Source of the DNA: Ophiura sarsii
Lineage: Eukaryota; Echinodermata; Ophiuroidea; Amphilepidida; Ophiuridae
Reading direction: 5' to 3'
DNA length: 64,000 nucleotides
Assembly: GCA_035610835.1 (NCBI GenBank)
Contig: CM069448.1
Location: 7,937,607 to 8,001,606, forward strand
This document shows, in pieces, positions 12,891 through 24,560 of the stretch. The notes under the pieces were generated by a model. That model saw only the letters and a program-made list of their open reading frames with translations, did not search any database and was not told where the DNA came from. The position numbers were made by a program, and so were the translations under genes. The stretch's first letter is position 1, and each line of letters starts with the position of its first letter.

Positions 12891-13648
12891 CAAACAATTC
12901 AAACAATTAATAATGTTGACATTGAACTTTTGTTTTATTAATCGTAGTCATCGGGCAATCATTCAAACAAATATACAATTATACACAAATGTGATGATAA
13001 ACAAACAAACAAACACAATCAAGTTAATGAATCCATATTAATTCAACAAATAAAAACAACAATCATTGCAAAAAGGGGATTGAAGAAGGTCGAATTTCAC
13101 TATGATTTCATAATTTAATTAGCAAGCATTGAAACGTGTTTTCTGTCGTCTCACATAACCGAAAAACATAAATCAGCTCGTGTTATTCTAGGAATTTCAA
13201 CCATAACCATGATAACCGGATTGTGCGTCCCTTAATTTATTTACAGTTGAAAATGACATAATGCTCTTCCGTGTATTTCAAAAATGTCTTAAACATTATC
13301 CACGCGTCTGCAGACAATCCAAAATTGCGGCAAAATGTTTCAAAAATATCTTAATTATTGAATGTCATTTACCATATTTGGAATATCATAATGTAAAATG
13401 CATTCAAATAAGTACAAACATGCCTATTATCTGTTCTGTTAGCCTTGAGATAGACATGAGAGTTAGAAAAAGGTTTCCGAGAAGTATGTTTTTTTGTACC
13501 GTGGTTAAACCAATAGCCGCGTGGAAAGTGTTCAAACTTAAAGTTAAAGAACTCCAGATTGGCCATTTAACAAGCAATTCAAACAATTAATGTTGACATT
13601 GAACTTTTGTTTTGTTAATCGTAGTCATCGGGCAATCATTCAAACACA

Positions 13649-14766
13649 TATCACTGTAAAAAATAATTACCCAGTATGGTGTAAAATATTACACATCTCA
13701 GCGGTTCTGGGGAAACATGGTCGTCACTGGAGTAAGCTTTACACAGCAAAGGGGAGTAACAAATTTACACCAGTTCGGAGTAACATTTTACCGAAAATGG
13801 GGTAACTTTTACACAATTGCTCGCATGTTTCCCCAGAACCGCTGAATGGGGTAAACTTTACCAAATTCAACAGCGGTAGTAGTTTTACCCCTCAATTGTG
13901 TATTATTTTACACATAAATGGGGTTAAATATTCTTACCCCATAGAGTTGTGTAATATTTTTACAACTGTTTGTGTACATTTATTGTAGATATTTACACAA
14001 TTTTGTGTAAACATGATTAAACCTGCAGGCAATAAATTACACATCACAATTAAATGAACATCACTGAATACATTTATTCAATTTTTGCAAAAGCCTTTAT
14101 TCTGAACATGTTTCTTTCAACGTTACACATGAGCTTTTTATTGCCATTATTTCAAGGTATGTGTTTCTATTGATATCCTAAATATGTCATTATCAAATCA
14201 TTGCATGCATCATGTGAAAACTTCCAAACGGTCTGAGTACTATACGGAGGATACCAACCAAGTACATTGTTCATATGTCTGATTGAAGTAAGCTTAAACT
14301 TTTATAAACACATGCAATGCATGCATGCAGGTCATTTTTTTATCGTCATGTACCGTGCTTTACCAGCCTGTATATGTTTTTGAGTCAGCGTACACCTTTA
14401 AATTTGATAATGACATATTTAGGATATCAATAGAAACACATACCTTGAAATAATGGCAATAAAAAGCTCATGTCGTTTTCCATCAGGAACACCGTGACCG
14501 TCTTCGACGCCATCATTGCAGCATGTGTCGTTTGTATAGTCAAGTTTCGCACATCATTTTGGCAATAAATGCCGCGCGCGGTGTCATCATGGTTGCTTTT
14601 ACCCCGTTGCCGGGGAAACCGTCACTCATCTGCCACGGTAAAAGTTTACCGGTGTGTGTTGTGAATCAAAAATTGTTTATTCACTCATTTTGGGGTAAAA
14701 AATGCACAATATTTCACCCCATTCACTTTACCGCTCGAAAAATTACCACCCTTTTTAACTGTGATA
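13649..14766. mobile_element. 1.1-kb TIR element inside repeat copy 2
   Basis: Left end TATCACTGTAAAAAATAATT, right end the imperfect inverse (CTTTTTAACTGTGATA). The sister copy at about 16415 reads CAAACACATATACAAGCTAT without the insertion, which fixes the borders within a few bases at a TA-rich site. The interior is full of GGGGTAAA/TTTACCCC and TTTTACAC phrases in both orientations and has no transposase frame. It is non-autonomous; Tc1/mariner-like is likely from the TA-rich target, but this is not proven. Confidence 0.75.
14128..14472. repeat. perfect 71-bp inverted repeat (foldback) nested in the TIR element
   Basis: 14128-14198 and 14402-14472 are exact reverse complements, beginning CATGAGCTTTTTATTGCCAT on the left, with a 203-bp spacer. 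Perfect arms inside a decayed neighbourhood suggest a recent inversion-duplication or a nested foldback insertion. Confidence 0.9.
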
Positions 14767-15150
14767 TATACAAGCTATACACAAATTTGATGATACACAA
14801 CCAAACACATTCAAGTTTATAACTCCACATTAATTCAACAAATCAACAATCATTACAAAACGTCAGAGGGGATTGAAGGTCGAATTTCACAATGTTTTCA
14901 CAATTTAATTAGCAAGCATTGAAACGTGTTTTCTATCGTCTGTCGCATAACCGAAAACATAAATCAGCTAGTGTTATTCTATAAAGAATTTCAACCATAA
15001 CCGGATTGTGCATCCCTTAACTTATTTTAAACAGTTGAAAATGACATAATGCTCTTTCGTGTATTTCAAGGATGTCTTAACATTATCCACGCGTCTGCAG
15101 ACAATCCAAAATGTTTCAAAAATATCAAAATTATTGAACGTCATTTACCA

Positions 15151-15911
15151 TACACTCTCAGAACAGGTATTAAAAACCCATGGGTTAAAAGAATGTTGGT
15201 TAAAAAGTATACAACATTGGTTAAAAATGAAGCGTTGGTTAAAAATTACTTTTAATACTGCGTTGGTTAAAGAGTAAAAATATAAGTAATTTTTAGTTTA
15301 TTCAACGTTGGTTAAGGCATCATAATTTTAACCAACAATATGGTCATAACAAGATTCCCGCCAAAGAATTTCATTGGCGAGGAAAATATTTTGCTGAAAA
15401 TAACACGATTGATTTCATATACAAATTCTGACGTGGTCTAAAAATTGCGACCGCTGTTTCAAGTTATAGCTTCCCGGCCTCGTGGCTAGGATCTTGTGCC
15501 TTGTCCTGTCCCTTGTTGGTCCTGGCCACGTGTTGGCGCCAATATTGAAAGCCAATATCGGGCCAATGAAACATCAATATTGTAATGTTGTATAGGTTAA
15601 AGTTTAGCAAAAAAAAAAGAAAGAAGTTTAACCAACATTTTTTAACCAACTACTGTTGGTTAAAACATATTAACCAACAAATGATTAAAAATTGTAACCA
15701 ACCACAGGTTAAAGTTTAACCAACCACTGTTGGTCAAAACATTTTAACCAAAAAATGATTAAAATTTGTAACCAACCACAGGTTCAAGTTTAACCAACAG
15801 CTGTTGGTTACAGTTTTAACCAACCAATTGTGTGGTTCACCTGGTAACCTCCCGTTGGTTAAAATTTTAACCAACATGGTTAAAGATTTTAACCTTTGTT
15901 CTGAGAGTGTA
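15151..15911. mobile_element. TIR element, TACACTCTCAGAAC ends, TA target duplication
   Basis: Ends TACACTCTCAGAAC and GTTCTGAGAGTGTA. The uninterrupted copies at 13375 and 16140 read CCATATTTGG; here CCATA is followed by the element and the flank resumes with TA then TGTGGAA, so a TA dinucleotide is duplicated. The interior repeats GGTTAAAA and TTTTAACC phrases in both directions and has no coding frame. This fits a mariner-type or similar MITE. Confidence 0.85.
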
Positions 15912-16785
15912 TGTGGAATATCATCATGTAAAATGCATTCAAATAAGTACAAACATGCCTATTAGGAATTTCAACCATAACCGGATTGTGCGTCCCTTAA
16001 TTTATTTTAAACAGTTGAAAATGACATAATGCTCTTCCGTGTATTTCAAAGATGTCTTAAACATTATCCATGCGTCTGCAGACAATCCAAAATTGCACAA
16101 AATGTGTCAAAAATATCTAAATTATTGAATGTCATTTACCATATTTGGAATATCATCATGTAAAATGCATTCAAATAAGTACAAACATGCCTATTATCTG
16201 TTCTGTTAGCCTTGAGATAGACATGAGAGTTAGAAAAAGGTTTCCGAGAAGTATGTGTTTTTTGTACCGTGGTTAAACCAATAGCCGCGTGGAAAGTGTT
16301 CAAACTTAAAGTTAAAGAACTCCAGATTGGCCATTTAACAAGCAATTCAAACAATTAATGTTGACATTGAACTTCTGTTTTATTAATCGTAGTCATCGGG
16401 CAATCATTCAAACACATATACAAGCTATACATAAATTTGATGATACACAACCAAACACGTTCAAGTTACATTAATTCAACAAATCAACAATCATTACAAA
16501 ACGTCAAAAGGGATTGAAGAAGGTCGAATTTCACAATGTTTTCACAATTTAATTAGCAAGCATTGAAACGTGTTTTCTATCGTCTGTCGCATAACCGAAA
16601 ACATAAATCAGCTAGTGTTATTCGAAGAATTTCAACCATAACCGGATTGTGCATCCCTTAATTTATTTGTCTGCAGACAATCCAAAATTGCACAAAATGT
16701 TTCAAAAATATCTAAATTACTGAATGTCATTTACCATATTTGGAATATCATCATGTAAAATGCATTCAAATTAGAATATAGTTAG

Positions 16786-17995
16786 GCCTAGAATAACTTA
16801 AAAGTGAATTTCCCTTAAAAGTATACTTTTTAATTAATAAAATGAAGGCCGTATTCATCTAATCAAGTTTATTTAAAGTGCGGATGAATTGGGGTACCTT
16901 ACGTTGACAACACTTGTAAGCTAAGTACATTTAAACTGAGATTCAGTTGGAAAGTAAGATTGAAATCTGGGCCTAAAATGCTAATATAGTCCATTGGGTT
17001 GTCCAATGGGTTTTATACTCTATAGTTATACATAATCATGTCATTATTTATATCTCATGTATTTTATATTAAGTCGTTATTTGTAAGCATGTATTGATGT
17101 GCAGGGCCCCGAGTAAGAACAGCGGCTGATTCGGGCAACCCTGGGTAAAGATAATAAATAATAATTCCAGATTTTACGGAATAAATATGCGGTAATTTAG
17201 TCTCGGCTTTTAAATGTATTTATGGCGCATTATTTGTTCATCAGACCTCTTTATTTGTTTGAATTTGTTCAGTTAGTTATTTACTGGATGAGGAAGAACG
17301 TTTGATGCTCTGATCGAGTTGTTGAAGAAACGCCCAACGAAAGCTGGGGGTTTACGTGGAAAGTTATCATACAACTTGGACGTCGGTCGCGTTTGATCTC
17401 AATCACTTTTCAAAAATCCCGCCAACTGTTTGTAAACCGTGTAGATTAAAGTTAATCACCGACAGATTATAACTTTTCTATAGAATGAAAGACAGTGCTG
17501 TATATAACGATAAGAGATAATCGTTTACTATAATCTTGACTCGATACTTATTATCACCTTATTGTCTCTAATATTGAATTGGCATACCACACGTTCACTA
17601 AAATAAACGATATTTATAATCTTTTTCCAACCGAATTTGACTGTAGGCCTAATGTATCAACATGTTAAAATGAACACACGCAAAAAGAAAAGAAAAACAA
17701 AAAGCAGTATTATATTATCCAAATTAATATATAGTATACTAAATCAGGAAAGGTGATTTCCTGACTAAATCAACTAAACTATTGTATATTACATTTAAGA
17801 AAATAGGCCTATACTTAGAATAACTTTAAATTATACTTTTTGAAATACTTTTTGAAAACAATTAATAACATTATAAGGCCGTCTTCATAATTATATTCAA
17901 GTTTATTTAAAGTGCATGAAATTGATAACACGATAAAACTGAGATTAAAATACCTAAAAATTCAAACCGATTCATGGAAAGTAAGATTGAGATAT
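16786..17995 (+). repeat. old direct duplication (16786-16975 and 17804-17995)
   Basis: Both blocks contain AGAATAACTT, a TATACTTTTT phrase, AAGGCCGT, TCAAGTTTATTTAAAGTGC, AAACTGAGATT and GGAAAGTAAGATTGA in the same order, with indels and substitutions. The ~830 bp between them shows no feature I can name. Confidence 0.6.
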
Positions 17996-19000
17996 TGGTT
18001 ATTTTACAGAATGCGTGTATAGGTATTTAGAGCAGTATCTCCGAGTTTTAATTAAGCCGTTACAAAGTTTGAAAGAAGATTCAAATCTTAATATCTTCAA
18101 TGTGAATGTGTTGCAAATGGCGATTTGGTTCGCTCCATGCCATTTCATTGGACATGAAACAAATTTACCAAATCGGGGGCTGAAATTGAACCTGTGTCTC
18201 CCGCATGGAAGCCCACTTCCTATGAAACTATATAGCAGGAAAGGTGATAAATGTAATAGGAATGTGTTTCGATTTTAATTTATTTTCGTGGCTATGTATA
18301 TAGAATTTATGGTAATTCGTACATGTAGTACACAAAAGCGATATAGACCTATTATACCTATATAAAACATATATTTGTATGGACAACTGCAAATGGCGGT
18401 CGATGGTCATGGCTTACCGACGAGAGTGTCATGCCTGAGTATTTAATGAAAATGAGCAGGAAGTATAAGTGTTCAAATGCAGGCTTGATCTTTCTCACTC
18501 AGTGTTCTTCTATAATAATAATGGGCACATTTTATTGACAACTTTTCTATATTCTTATGTTTAGTGCAATACTTTTTATATGGAAAGCAGGCTTTCCTAT
18601 AACCCTTTTATTAGCCATGTGATACATTGGTTCTATCAAGGAGTTGGTTCCATGCAGTTGTATTTTTTCATTGTAGGCCTATTTGTTTGTTTTGGGCAAA
18701 CTGCAATGCCTTCTAATCTGGCTTTATCTGTATGCTTATCAATGTTGTTTATCAACGCGGGGAGAGATTAAAATTAAAATAAAATGAATGAAATTAAAAT
18801 ATTGCTCTTGTTGGAACAGTTTTAAAGTGGGAATCTTAGAGCGGATATTATAGCTACACGGCTACAGTAAATACAGTTGCAATCCAAGTGGTATCGATTT
18901 ATTTTGAGTATACAAAAGATATGTTAAACGCAAGTTGAAATGGCTGTATACAATCGATGATTTTCTACCCCGTAATTTCTGGGTGTCAGCACGTGTGTGC
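17996..19000. other. no gene recognised
   Basis: Frames of up to 87 codons at 18015-18278 and 63 codons at 18580-18771 have no recognised similarity. Confidence 0.4.
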
Positions 19001-19213
19001 TGACCCAGTTGCGTTATAGTATTGTAAAATCCCTACCACCGGCAAGTATAGTCCCTGCCACCAGTAAAATATGGAAAGGCCCACTGCCCCACATTGAACA
19101 AGCGCCCTAATAATACTTCAAGCCGAGGAGTGTTTGCTTGAAAAATATATAATATATAATTTTTTTGGAAATTTTAGTCCGTAGATGTATAATTTACCCA
19201 TGATAGGCCTACT

Positions 19214-19522
19214 AAGGGACGCACCATTAGATTTTCAGGGGGGGGGGGGGGGGGGGGTAGGAAGTGTTCGGAAGAAAAAAAATTCCCCCTCTATGCAGGC
19301 CAACAAAAAAAAATTCACCCCCTGATGAGTAAAAAAAAAAAAAAAAATTCTACCCCCACCCAACTCAATATGAATGGATACATTAAAATAAAAAAAATCG
19401 CCAACTCCGGCGGCGCAAAAAAAAAAATTCACCCCTTGCGGCAGCCAAAAAAAAAAAAATCTCCCCCGAACCCAACTTCCTACCCCCCCCCCCCCCCTGA
19501 AAATCAAATGGTGCGTCCCTAA
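19214..19522. mobile_element. poly-G/C MITE, AGGGACGCACCATT ends
   Basis: The left end AGGGACGCACCATTAGATTT runs into TCAGGGGG; the right end is its near-perfect inverse (TCAAATGGTGCGTCCCT). The interior has several A-runs followed by ATTCACCCC-like phrases. Absent from copy B of the duplication. Apparent frames across it are low-complexity artefacts. Confidence 0.8.
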
Positions 19523-21168
19523 CAAGTAGGCCTAGTCCGTATCCAAATTAAAGTTACAGCGTCCATATATTTCTATACTTTAATCTTTACCAAAAGGGGT
19601 TACCCCGGTACAAACCGTCATATCAGGGGTATGTCACTGAGCTTGCCGATCGGGTCCACTTTTAAATTGAACTTAGTCAGCATAGAATTGGGGGCGCTAT
19701 ACCGATCAGGCGTGATGATTGTAGCAGACGACGCAACGCTGGCCACGCGTCTCTCAGACGACCCAATTTGGCAACGGGAGTGCACCATTGTGAATTATTT
19801 TTAACAGTCATCGCCCGGTTAACGATAAAAATCCTTTTGATTATGATGTATTTGTCAAAATGATAGTTTAAAATTCGCGATTACGTGTTATTCACTACGA
19901 ATTCAAAATTTAGGTTTCACGTGGCCACCGTCGTCTGCAGCGCCCCCAAACCTATGCTGACTAACATGCCGTTTAACCTGCCGTTAAACCTGGTTAAACA
20001 TTGTTAAACGCGTTAAACGCCGGTCACCGACACATTCCGGACGATAACCATAATTTATTCAAATATGCAAAAGGGTCCGTTTTCGCTACGTACGTTGGTA
20101 TACTACTTTCCTATCCCAAAGTTAATAGTATCCCTGGTCATATTCCCACCATCCATTTTTGTCACTGATTTCTCTACCATCATGCATGCATCGGAAGTTT
20201 AATTAATTTGTTTGGTATGGTACGGGGGGGGGGGGGGGGACCTGCAACTTCACGTGCAAATGAGTACCGACCAAATCATCTTTTGGTTTATCAAAATACA
20301 GCACAATTGTAACAGATATATTTGAGTTTTACGGTCATCTTCAAGGTGGAAACTCCAAATGAAACACATAAAACACAGAACAGAGATGATCTTTTTCCGT
20401 CGACTATAATAATATAAAATAAGCCTAACCACCAACCCCAATGTTAAGCCAAGCCGCACGCATTAATTTCAGGTACTTGCAATGGCCATACAGCACGGGC
20501 GTTAACGGCTCTCACCACCGCCGCGCTACGGTCATGTTCTGCCAAGCACGCATAATAATTCCAGGTAGGCCGTAGGGCCAACTTGCAAGGGAAATAACCA
20601 CGGGCACATCACCGCATAGAGGCAGGACACCCGTCGCGCAGTGGCGCCTCGGTGTCCAGCCAAACACAGGCACGCATATCCCGTGCCGAATTTGATGACC
20701 CAGTTGCGTTATAGTATTGTAAAATCCCTACCACCGGCAAGTATTGTAGTCCCTGCCACCAGTAAAATATGGAAAGGCCCACGGCCCCACATTGAACAAG
20801 CGCCCTAATAATACTTCAAGCCGAGGAGTGTTTGCTTGAAAAATATATAATATATAATTGTTTTGGAAATTTGAGTCCGTAGATGTATAATTTACACATG
20901 ATAGGCCTACAAACGTAAACAAGTATAGTCCGTATCCAAATTAAAGTTACAGCGTCCATATTTCTATACTTTAATCTTTACCGGCAAAAGGGGTTACCCC
21001 GGTACAAACCGTCATATTCCCACCATCCATTTTTGTTACTTATTTCTCTACCATCAGAGTTCAGCAGAGTTCAGAGTTTTTATTAACCAAACATATAATC
21101 ATCATGCATCCATCGGGAGTTTAATTAATTTGTTTGGTATGGTACGGGGGTAAACCTGCAACTTCACG

Positions 21169-21587
21169 CTATGAATTATACCCACCAGCCCCTTGGATAA
21201 CCCCGTGCATAACTTAACCATATCCCTGGGCCATCGGCGCCCGTATACCGGTCGTAGATAATTGGGGTTGTTCTACGGTACGCGCGGAGATAGGGGCCTA
21301 CTGTATTTGCCGGGTACTTTGACTACCACTCAGGGGTTTAAAACAGAAACCCTGTTCTACGGGCCCGGCGAATTTATTAACCGTGTCCGTATTAAACTAA
21401 CATTTGGCCAAACACTGCATACACATTGCTGTACAATGTACATGTGCATGTGTTTACTATATAACCTTTACTCGTCAATGCTGAGACTAGGTATAATTAT
21501 TAGTCTCAGGGCAAAGGTATCACACGTTTGTTACGGTAAATAACATCGCGGCCCGGCCGACACATTTTTAAAGAAATTAGTGAAAAG
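21169..21587. mobile_element. 419-bp insertion flanked by 9-bp direct repeats
   Basis: AACTTCACG occurs at 21160-21168 and 21588-21596 on either side, while copy A has it once (20247-20255) with no insert. A 9-bp duplication is in the Mutator/Merlin range, but I see no terminal inverted repeats, so the class is open. Confidence 0.6.
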
Positions 21588-22267
21588 AACTTCACGTGCA
21601 AATGATTACCGACCAAATAATCTTTTGGTTTGTCAAAATACGGCACAATTGTAACATATATATTTGAGTTTTACGGTCATCTTCAAGGTGGAAACTCCAA
21701 ATTAAACATATAAAACACAGAACAGAGATGATCTTTTTCCGTCGACTATAATAATAAGCCTAACCACCAACCAACCCCAAATGTTAAGCCAAGCCGCGCG
21801 CAATAATTTCAGGTACTTGCAGTGGCCATACAGCACGGGGTGTTAACGGCTCTCACAACCGCCGTGCTACGTCATGTCAGCCAAGCACGCATAATAATTC
21901 GGCCTACTTGCAATGGAAATAACCACGGGCACATCACCGCATAAGAGGCAGGACACCCGTCGCGCAGTGGCGCCTTGGTATGTTCAGCCAAACACAGGCA
22001 CGCATATCCCGTGCCGAATTTCCCCCGTGCCTCTCCCGGCTATTAGTTGCGGAGTGTCGATAGCCGCTTATAAATTAATTATTAAAACATGACTAATAAA
22101 CAAAGGAAAGTGTATCCGTGTATAAGGAACCAAAATATCCAACGATCACAATATTAAGAGAAGAAACACATATAACAAATATTCAATCACTGTCAAAAGC
22201 CAACAAAATTAACACCAGTCGTATTATAATTTCTTTTAATTGGTTCAAGTTCTGCTTATCACTTGCA

Positions 22268-22357
22268 ATCGGCATACATTAAAATGTATTTTCTCACTTT
22301 GAAAACCGTGCTATCGGCATACATTAAAATGTATTTTCTCACTTTGAAAACCGTGCT
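22268..22357. repeat. exact 45-bp tandem duplication
   Basis: Two consecutive identical copies beginning ATCGGCATACATTAAAATG and ending AAACCGTGCT. Confidence 0.9.
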
Positions 22358-22444
22358 AAACGCACATGTTCGATTGTATGAGAAATAATTACACACATAT
22401 ATATCGAACAGTTCGAACTTAACTTGTAATCCTTGTTACGATAT

Positions 22445-23122
22445 TTAATGTACATGTATACCCAACAACATCTTGTGTGCTGTACCGGGGTACATGTACT
22501 CATGCATAATAGATTTACAACCGGGCCGCCACACAGATCTTGTGTGATCATGTGTGACATTGTGTATGCATGATAGATTTACCACGGCCGCACTGAGACA
22601 CAGATTACATTGATCCATCGCTCGTGCTGATTTGCGGTATAAATAGGGAGGCGAGTTTGTACGTAGGCGAATTTCACGGTGGGCAATACTTACGGGAGGC
22701 AACTTGTACAGGAGGCAACATGTACGAGAGGCGAAGTGTCCTGTTTCCTTCCATAGAACAGGTGCAGCTGATGAAAAGCAACGGCGACCGTACGTAGCGA
22801 GTTTCCATCGTGGTACTTCAAGGAGTAGTTTGTTGTTGGAGCGAAGGTTGCGGCATGTACGTCGATAATGGACAAGATCTGCAAGATATTGTGGAGCAAG
22901 TCCGTTTAAGGCTTTATAAGTTAGGAGCAAGATCTTGAACTCAATTCTGGATGATATTGGCAGCCAATGAAGCTGCTTGAGTGCAGGAGTGATATGGTCG
23001 AACTTTTTTGTGCGGGTAATGATTCTAGCGGCCGTATTCTGTGCACGTTGAAGAAGATGAAGATGTGTATCTGGGATACCATACAACAAGGAATTACCAT
23101 AGTCAAGTTTTGATGAAACAAT
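22445..23122 (-). pseudogene. L2/CR1-like LINE reverse-transcriptase C-terminal part
   Basis: Read on the minus strand: DYGNSLLYGIP, LQRAQNTAARIITRTKKFDH, then HWLPISSRIEFKILLLTYKA, LNGLAPQYL, an RNLRS phrase and FSSAAPVLW. These are the ordered landmarks of the region just C-terminal to the palm domain in L2/CR1/Rex1-type LINEs. The catalytic YADD box is not included. The 5' part is lost at 23123, where an inverted-repeat element begins. The expected WNSLP motif is lost at the other end, where the GCCTCC module (22625-22740) takes over. It is a dead fragment, and the frame beyond the module is not LINE sequence. Confidence 0.8.
22625..22740 (-). repeat. second copy of the ordered GCCTCC repeat module
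   Basis: On the minus strand it begins GACACTTCGCCTCTCG and ends CTCGCCTCCCTATTTATACC, with the same order of variant units as 11693-11810. Confidence 0.7.
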
Positions 23123-23501
23123 TGGAAGGAGCTAAGAGTGCTCCTCTGTTTATGTAGTATTAGTTTTATACCTACCTCCACAACCTGGAAACGCTTGCAT
23201 TTATCCCCTAGATGAACTGCTGCCCAAATTAATGCCTTTATTAAAAATCTACATAATTATTTAATTAAGAAAAATCACTTCGGACACCTATATCTCCACA
23301 TTTGGCCCGATTGGGCTACATATCCCTACCTCGGCAACACGGTATCAGCCCAAACCGGGCAACACCGTTACCCATAATGCATCCTCTTTAACCATTGGTA
23401 TAAAGGGGGCTGAGCACTAAGGGGCGGAGGTGGGACCAGGTTGTGGAGGTAGGTATAAAACTAATACTACATAAACAGAGGAGCACTCTTAGCTCCTTCC
23501 A
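23123..23501. mobile_element. 379-bp element with perfect 66-bp inverted arms
   Basis: Arms 23123-23188 and 23436-23501 are exact reverse complements and include TATACCTACCTCCACAACCT. Positions 23167-23393 are identical, inverted, to 30696-30922 at the far end of the adjoining large element. The outermost ~20 bases of each arm include sequence that reads as LINE (LLPIVSSKL frame), so part of the LINE was captured into the palindrome. It looks like a deletion derivative of the large element. Confidence 0.8.
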
Positions 23502-23719
23502 GTTTATTACGTATTATTTATACCTACCTCCACAACCTGGAAACGCTTGCATAACAGACTTGCACCGAACCAGGAGGAGACATGATTGCTCATGCCCCCA
23601 ACCAGTCACAGTGTGTCCGAAAAACAAACATTCCATGTCATAGAGATGAGTACAATAATACTGGCTGTAAGCCAACTGGAAAGATCAAGTCGCTCTGAAT
23701 ATATCATACTAGATAGGTG

Positions 23720-24560
23720 AAGAAGTCTGAGCTAAAAAGCGAGGAACGGCCTAGCGTGACATACATGGGAAGCAATGTAATCTTCCCCCTAAAATCGCCC
23801 CACTGTGAAATAAAGAACAGTAATGGGTTAAACACGACAAATCCAACAATTTTGGGATAAGCTAACCTCCAAAATTCTTGTGAATATAATTGTCGTAATC
23901 GGCATTTTAGTCAAATCAGGAATAGTCACGTTCGGCGTTTCAGTCAAATCAGAAAGTGTCACAATAGGCGTATAAGTCATAATTAGGATATTGTCTAAAT
24001 AGGCTTGTATCACAATAACTGCTGAGTCTAGTCTTTCCTCCTCTTTCTCTCTCTCTCCATACTAGCTAGACCTGGCTTCCACTACCCAAGACCTGAGTGG
24101 CATAGCGTCCCTGGGCAATGCGAAGATGTAAATATATAGAAGTTTGAGCTAAAAGCGAGGAACGGCCTAGCGTGACATACATAGGAAGCAATATGCTCTT
24201 CCCTCTAAAATCGCCCCACTGTGGAGTAAAGAACAGTAATGGGTTAAACACGACATATCCAACAATCTTGGGATAAGCCTACCTCCAAAATTCTTGTGAA
24301 TATTATTGTCGTATCGGCGTTTTAGATAGGTGACGAAGCATGAGTCAATAAAAGGAACGTCCTAGTTGAAAACGACATCAATATATGAAATGCAGCCTAC
24401 TTCATTGGACAACAGACTGCGGAACAAGATCAGTAATGGGTTGAAAACGACATACTTAGAAAAAATGGGGTATGAAAACCTCCAAACTTTTTGTAAAGAA
24501 TAATGTCGTAGTAGGCGATCAATAATGTAGGGAAGCGTCGTAAATAGGTTTGGATCAAGA
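23720..24560 (+). repeat. three diverged direct repeats inside the large element
   Basis: Blocks starting near 23727, 24148 and 24320 share GAGGAACGGCCTAGCGTGAC, TTCCC.CTAAAATCGCCCCACT, AACAGTAATGGGTTAAACAC and CCTCCAAAATTCTTGTGAAT. The third is much diverged. CTCTCTCTCC pyrimidine tracts follow the first and third. Function unknown. Confidence 0.7.

Larger units (their letters stand above)
12890..16780 (+). repeat. tandem ~690-bp repeat, four partial copies, with insertions
   Basis: The repeat carries TTGACATTGAACTT, CATTGAAACGTGTTTTCT, AACCATAACCGGATTGTG, GACATAATGCTCTT, GTCATTTACCATATTTGGAA and CCAATAGCCGCGTGGAAAGT in this order. Copy 1 is about 12898-13577. Copy 2 is 13578-15964, interrupted by TIR elements at 13649-14766 and 15151-15911. 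Copy 3 is 15965-16352. Copy 4 is 16353-16780. Frames of 60-109 codons recur in these copies but share no recognised domain and are broken differently in each, so I do not call them genes. A diverged copy lies on the minus strand at 40.9-41.3 kb. Confidence 0.85.
19001..22021 (+). repeat. tandem segmental duplication, copy A 19001-20693 and copy B 20696-22021
   Basis: Both copies begin TGACCCAGTTGCGTTATAGT (A) or its equivalent and end CGCATATCCCGTGCCGAATT. Copy A carries a poly-G TIR element (19214-19522) and a 513-bp segment (19624-20136) that B lacks. B carries a 45-bp insertion near 21056 and a 419-bp insertion (21169-21587) that A lacks. Substitutions are few, so the duplication is fairly recent. 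There is no convincing gene; the 93-codon frame at 21262-21543 lies in the B-only insert. Confidence 0.85.

Noticed and set aside
13261..13590. 109-codon frame present again in later copies of the 13-16 kb repeat
   Set aside because: Frames are truncated differently in each copy and at 40.9 kb, and opposite-strand frames are equally long. No domain.
15464..15540. SINE head from CCTCGTGGCTAGGATC
   Set aside because: It resembles the 31.7-kb SINE A box, but no B box follows at tRNA spacing.
19235..19525. 96-codon Phe/Gly-rich minus-strand frame
   Set aside because: It is a translation of poly-G and A-runs inside a MITE.
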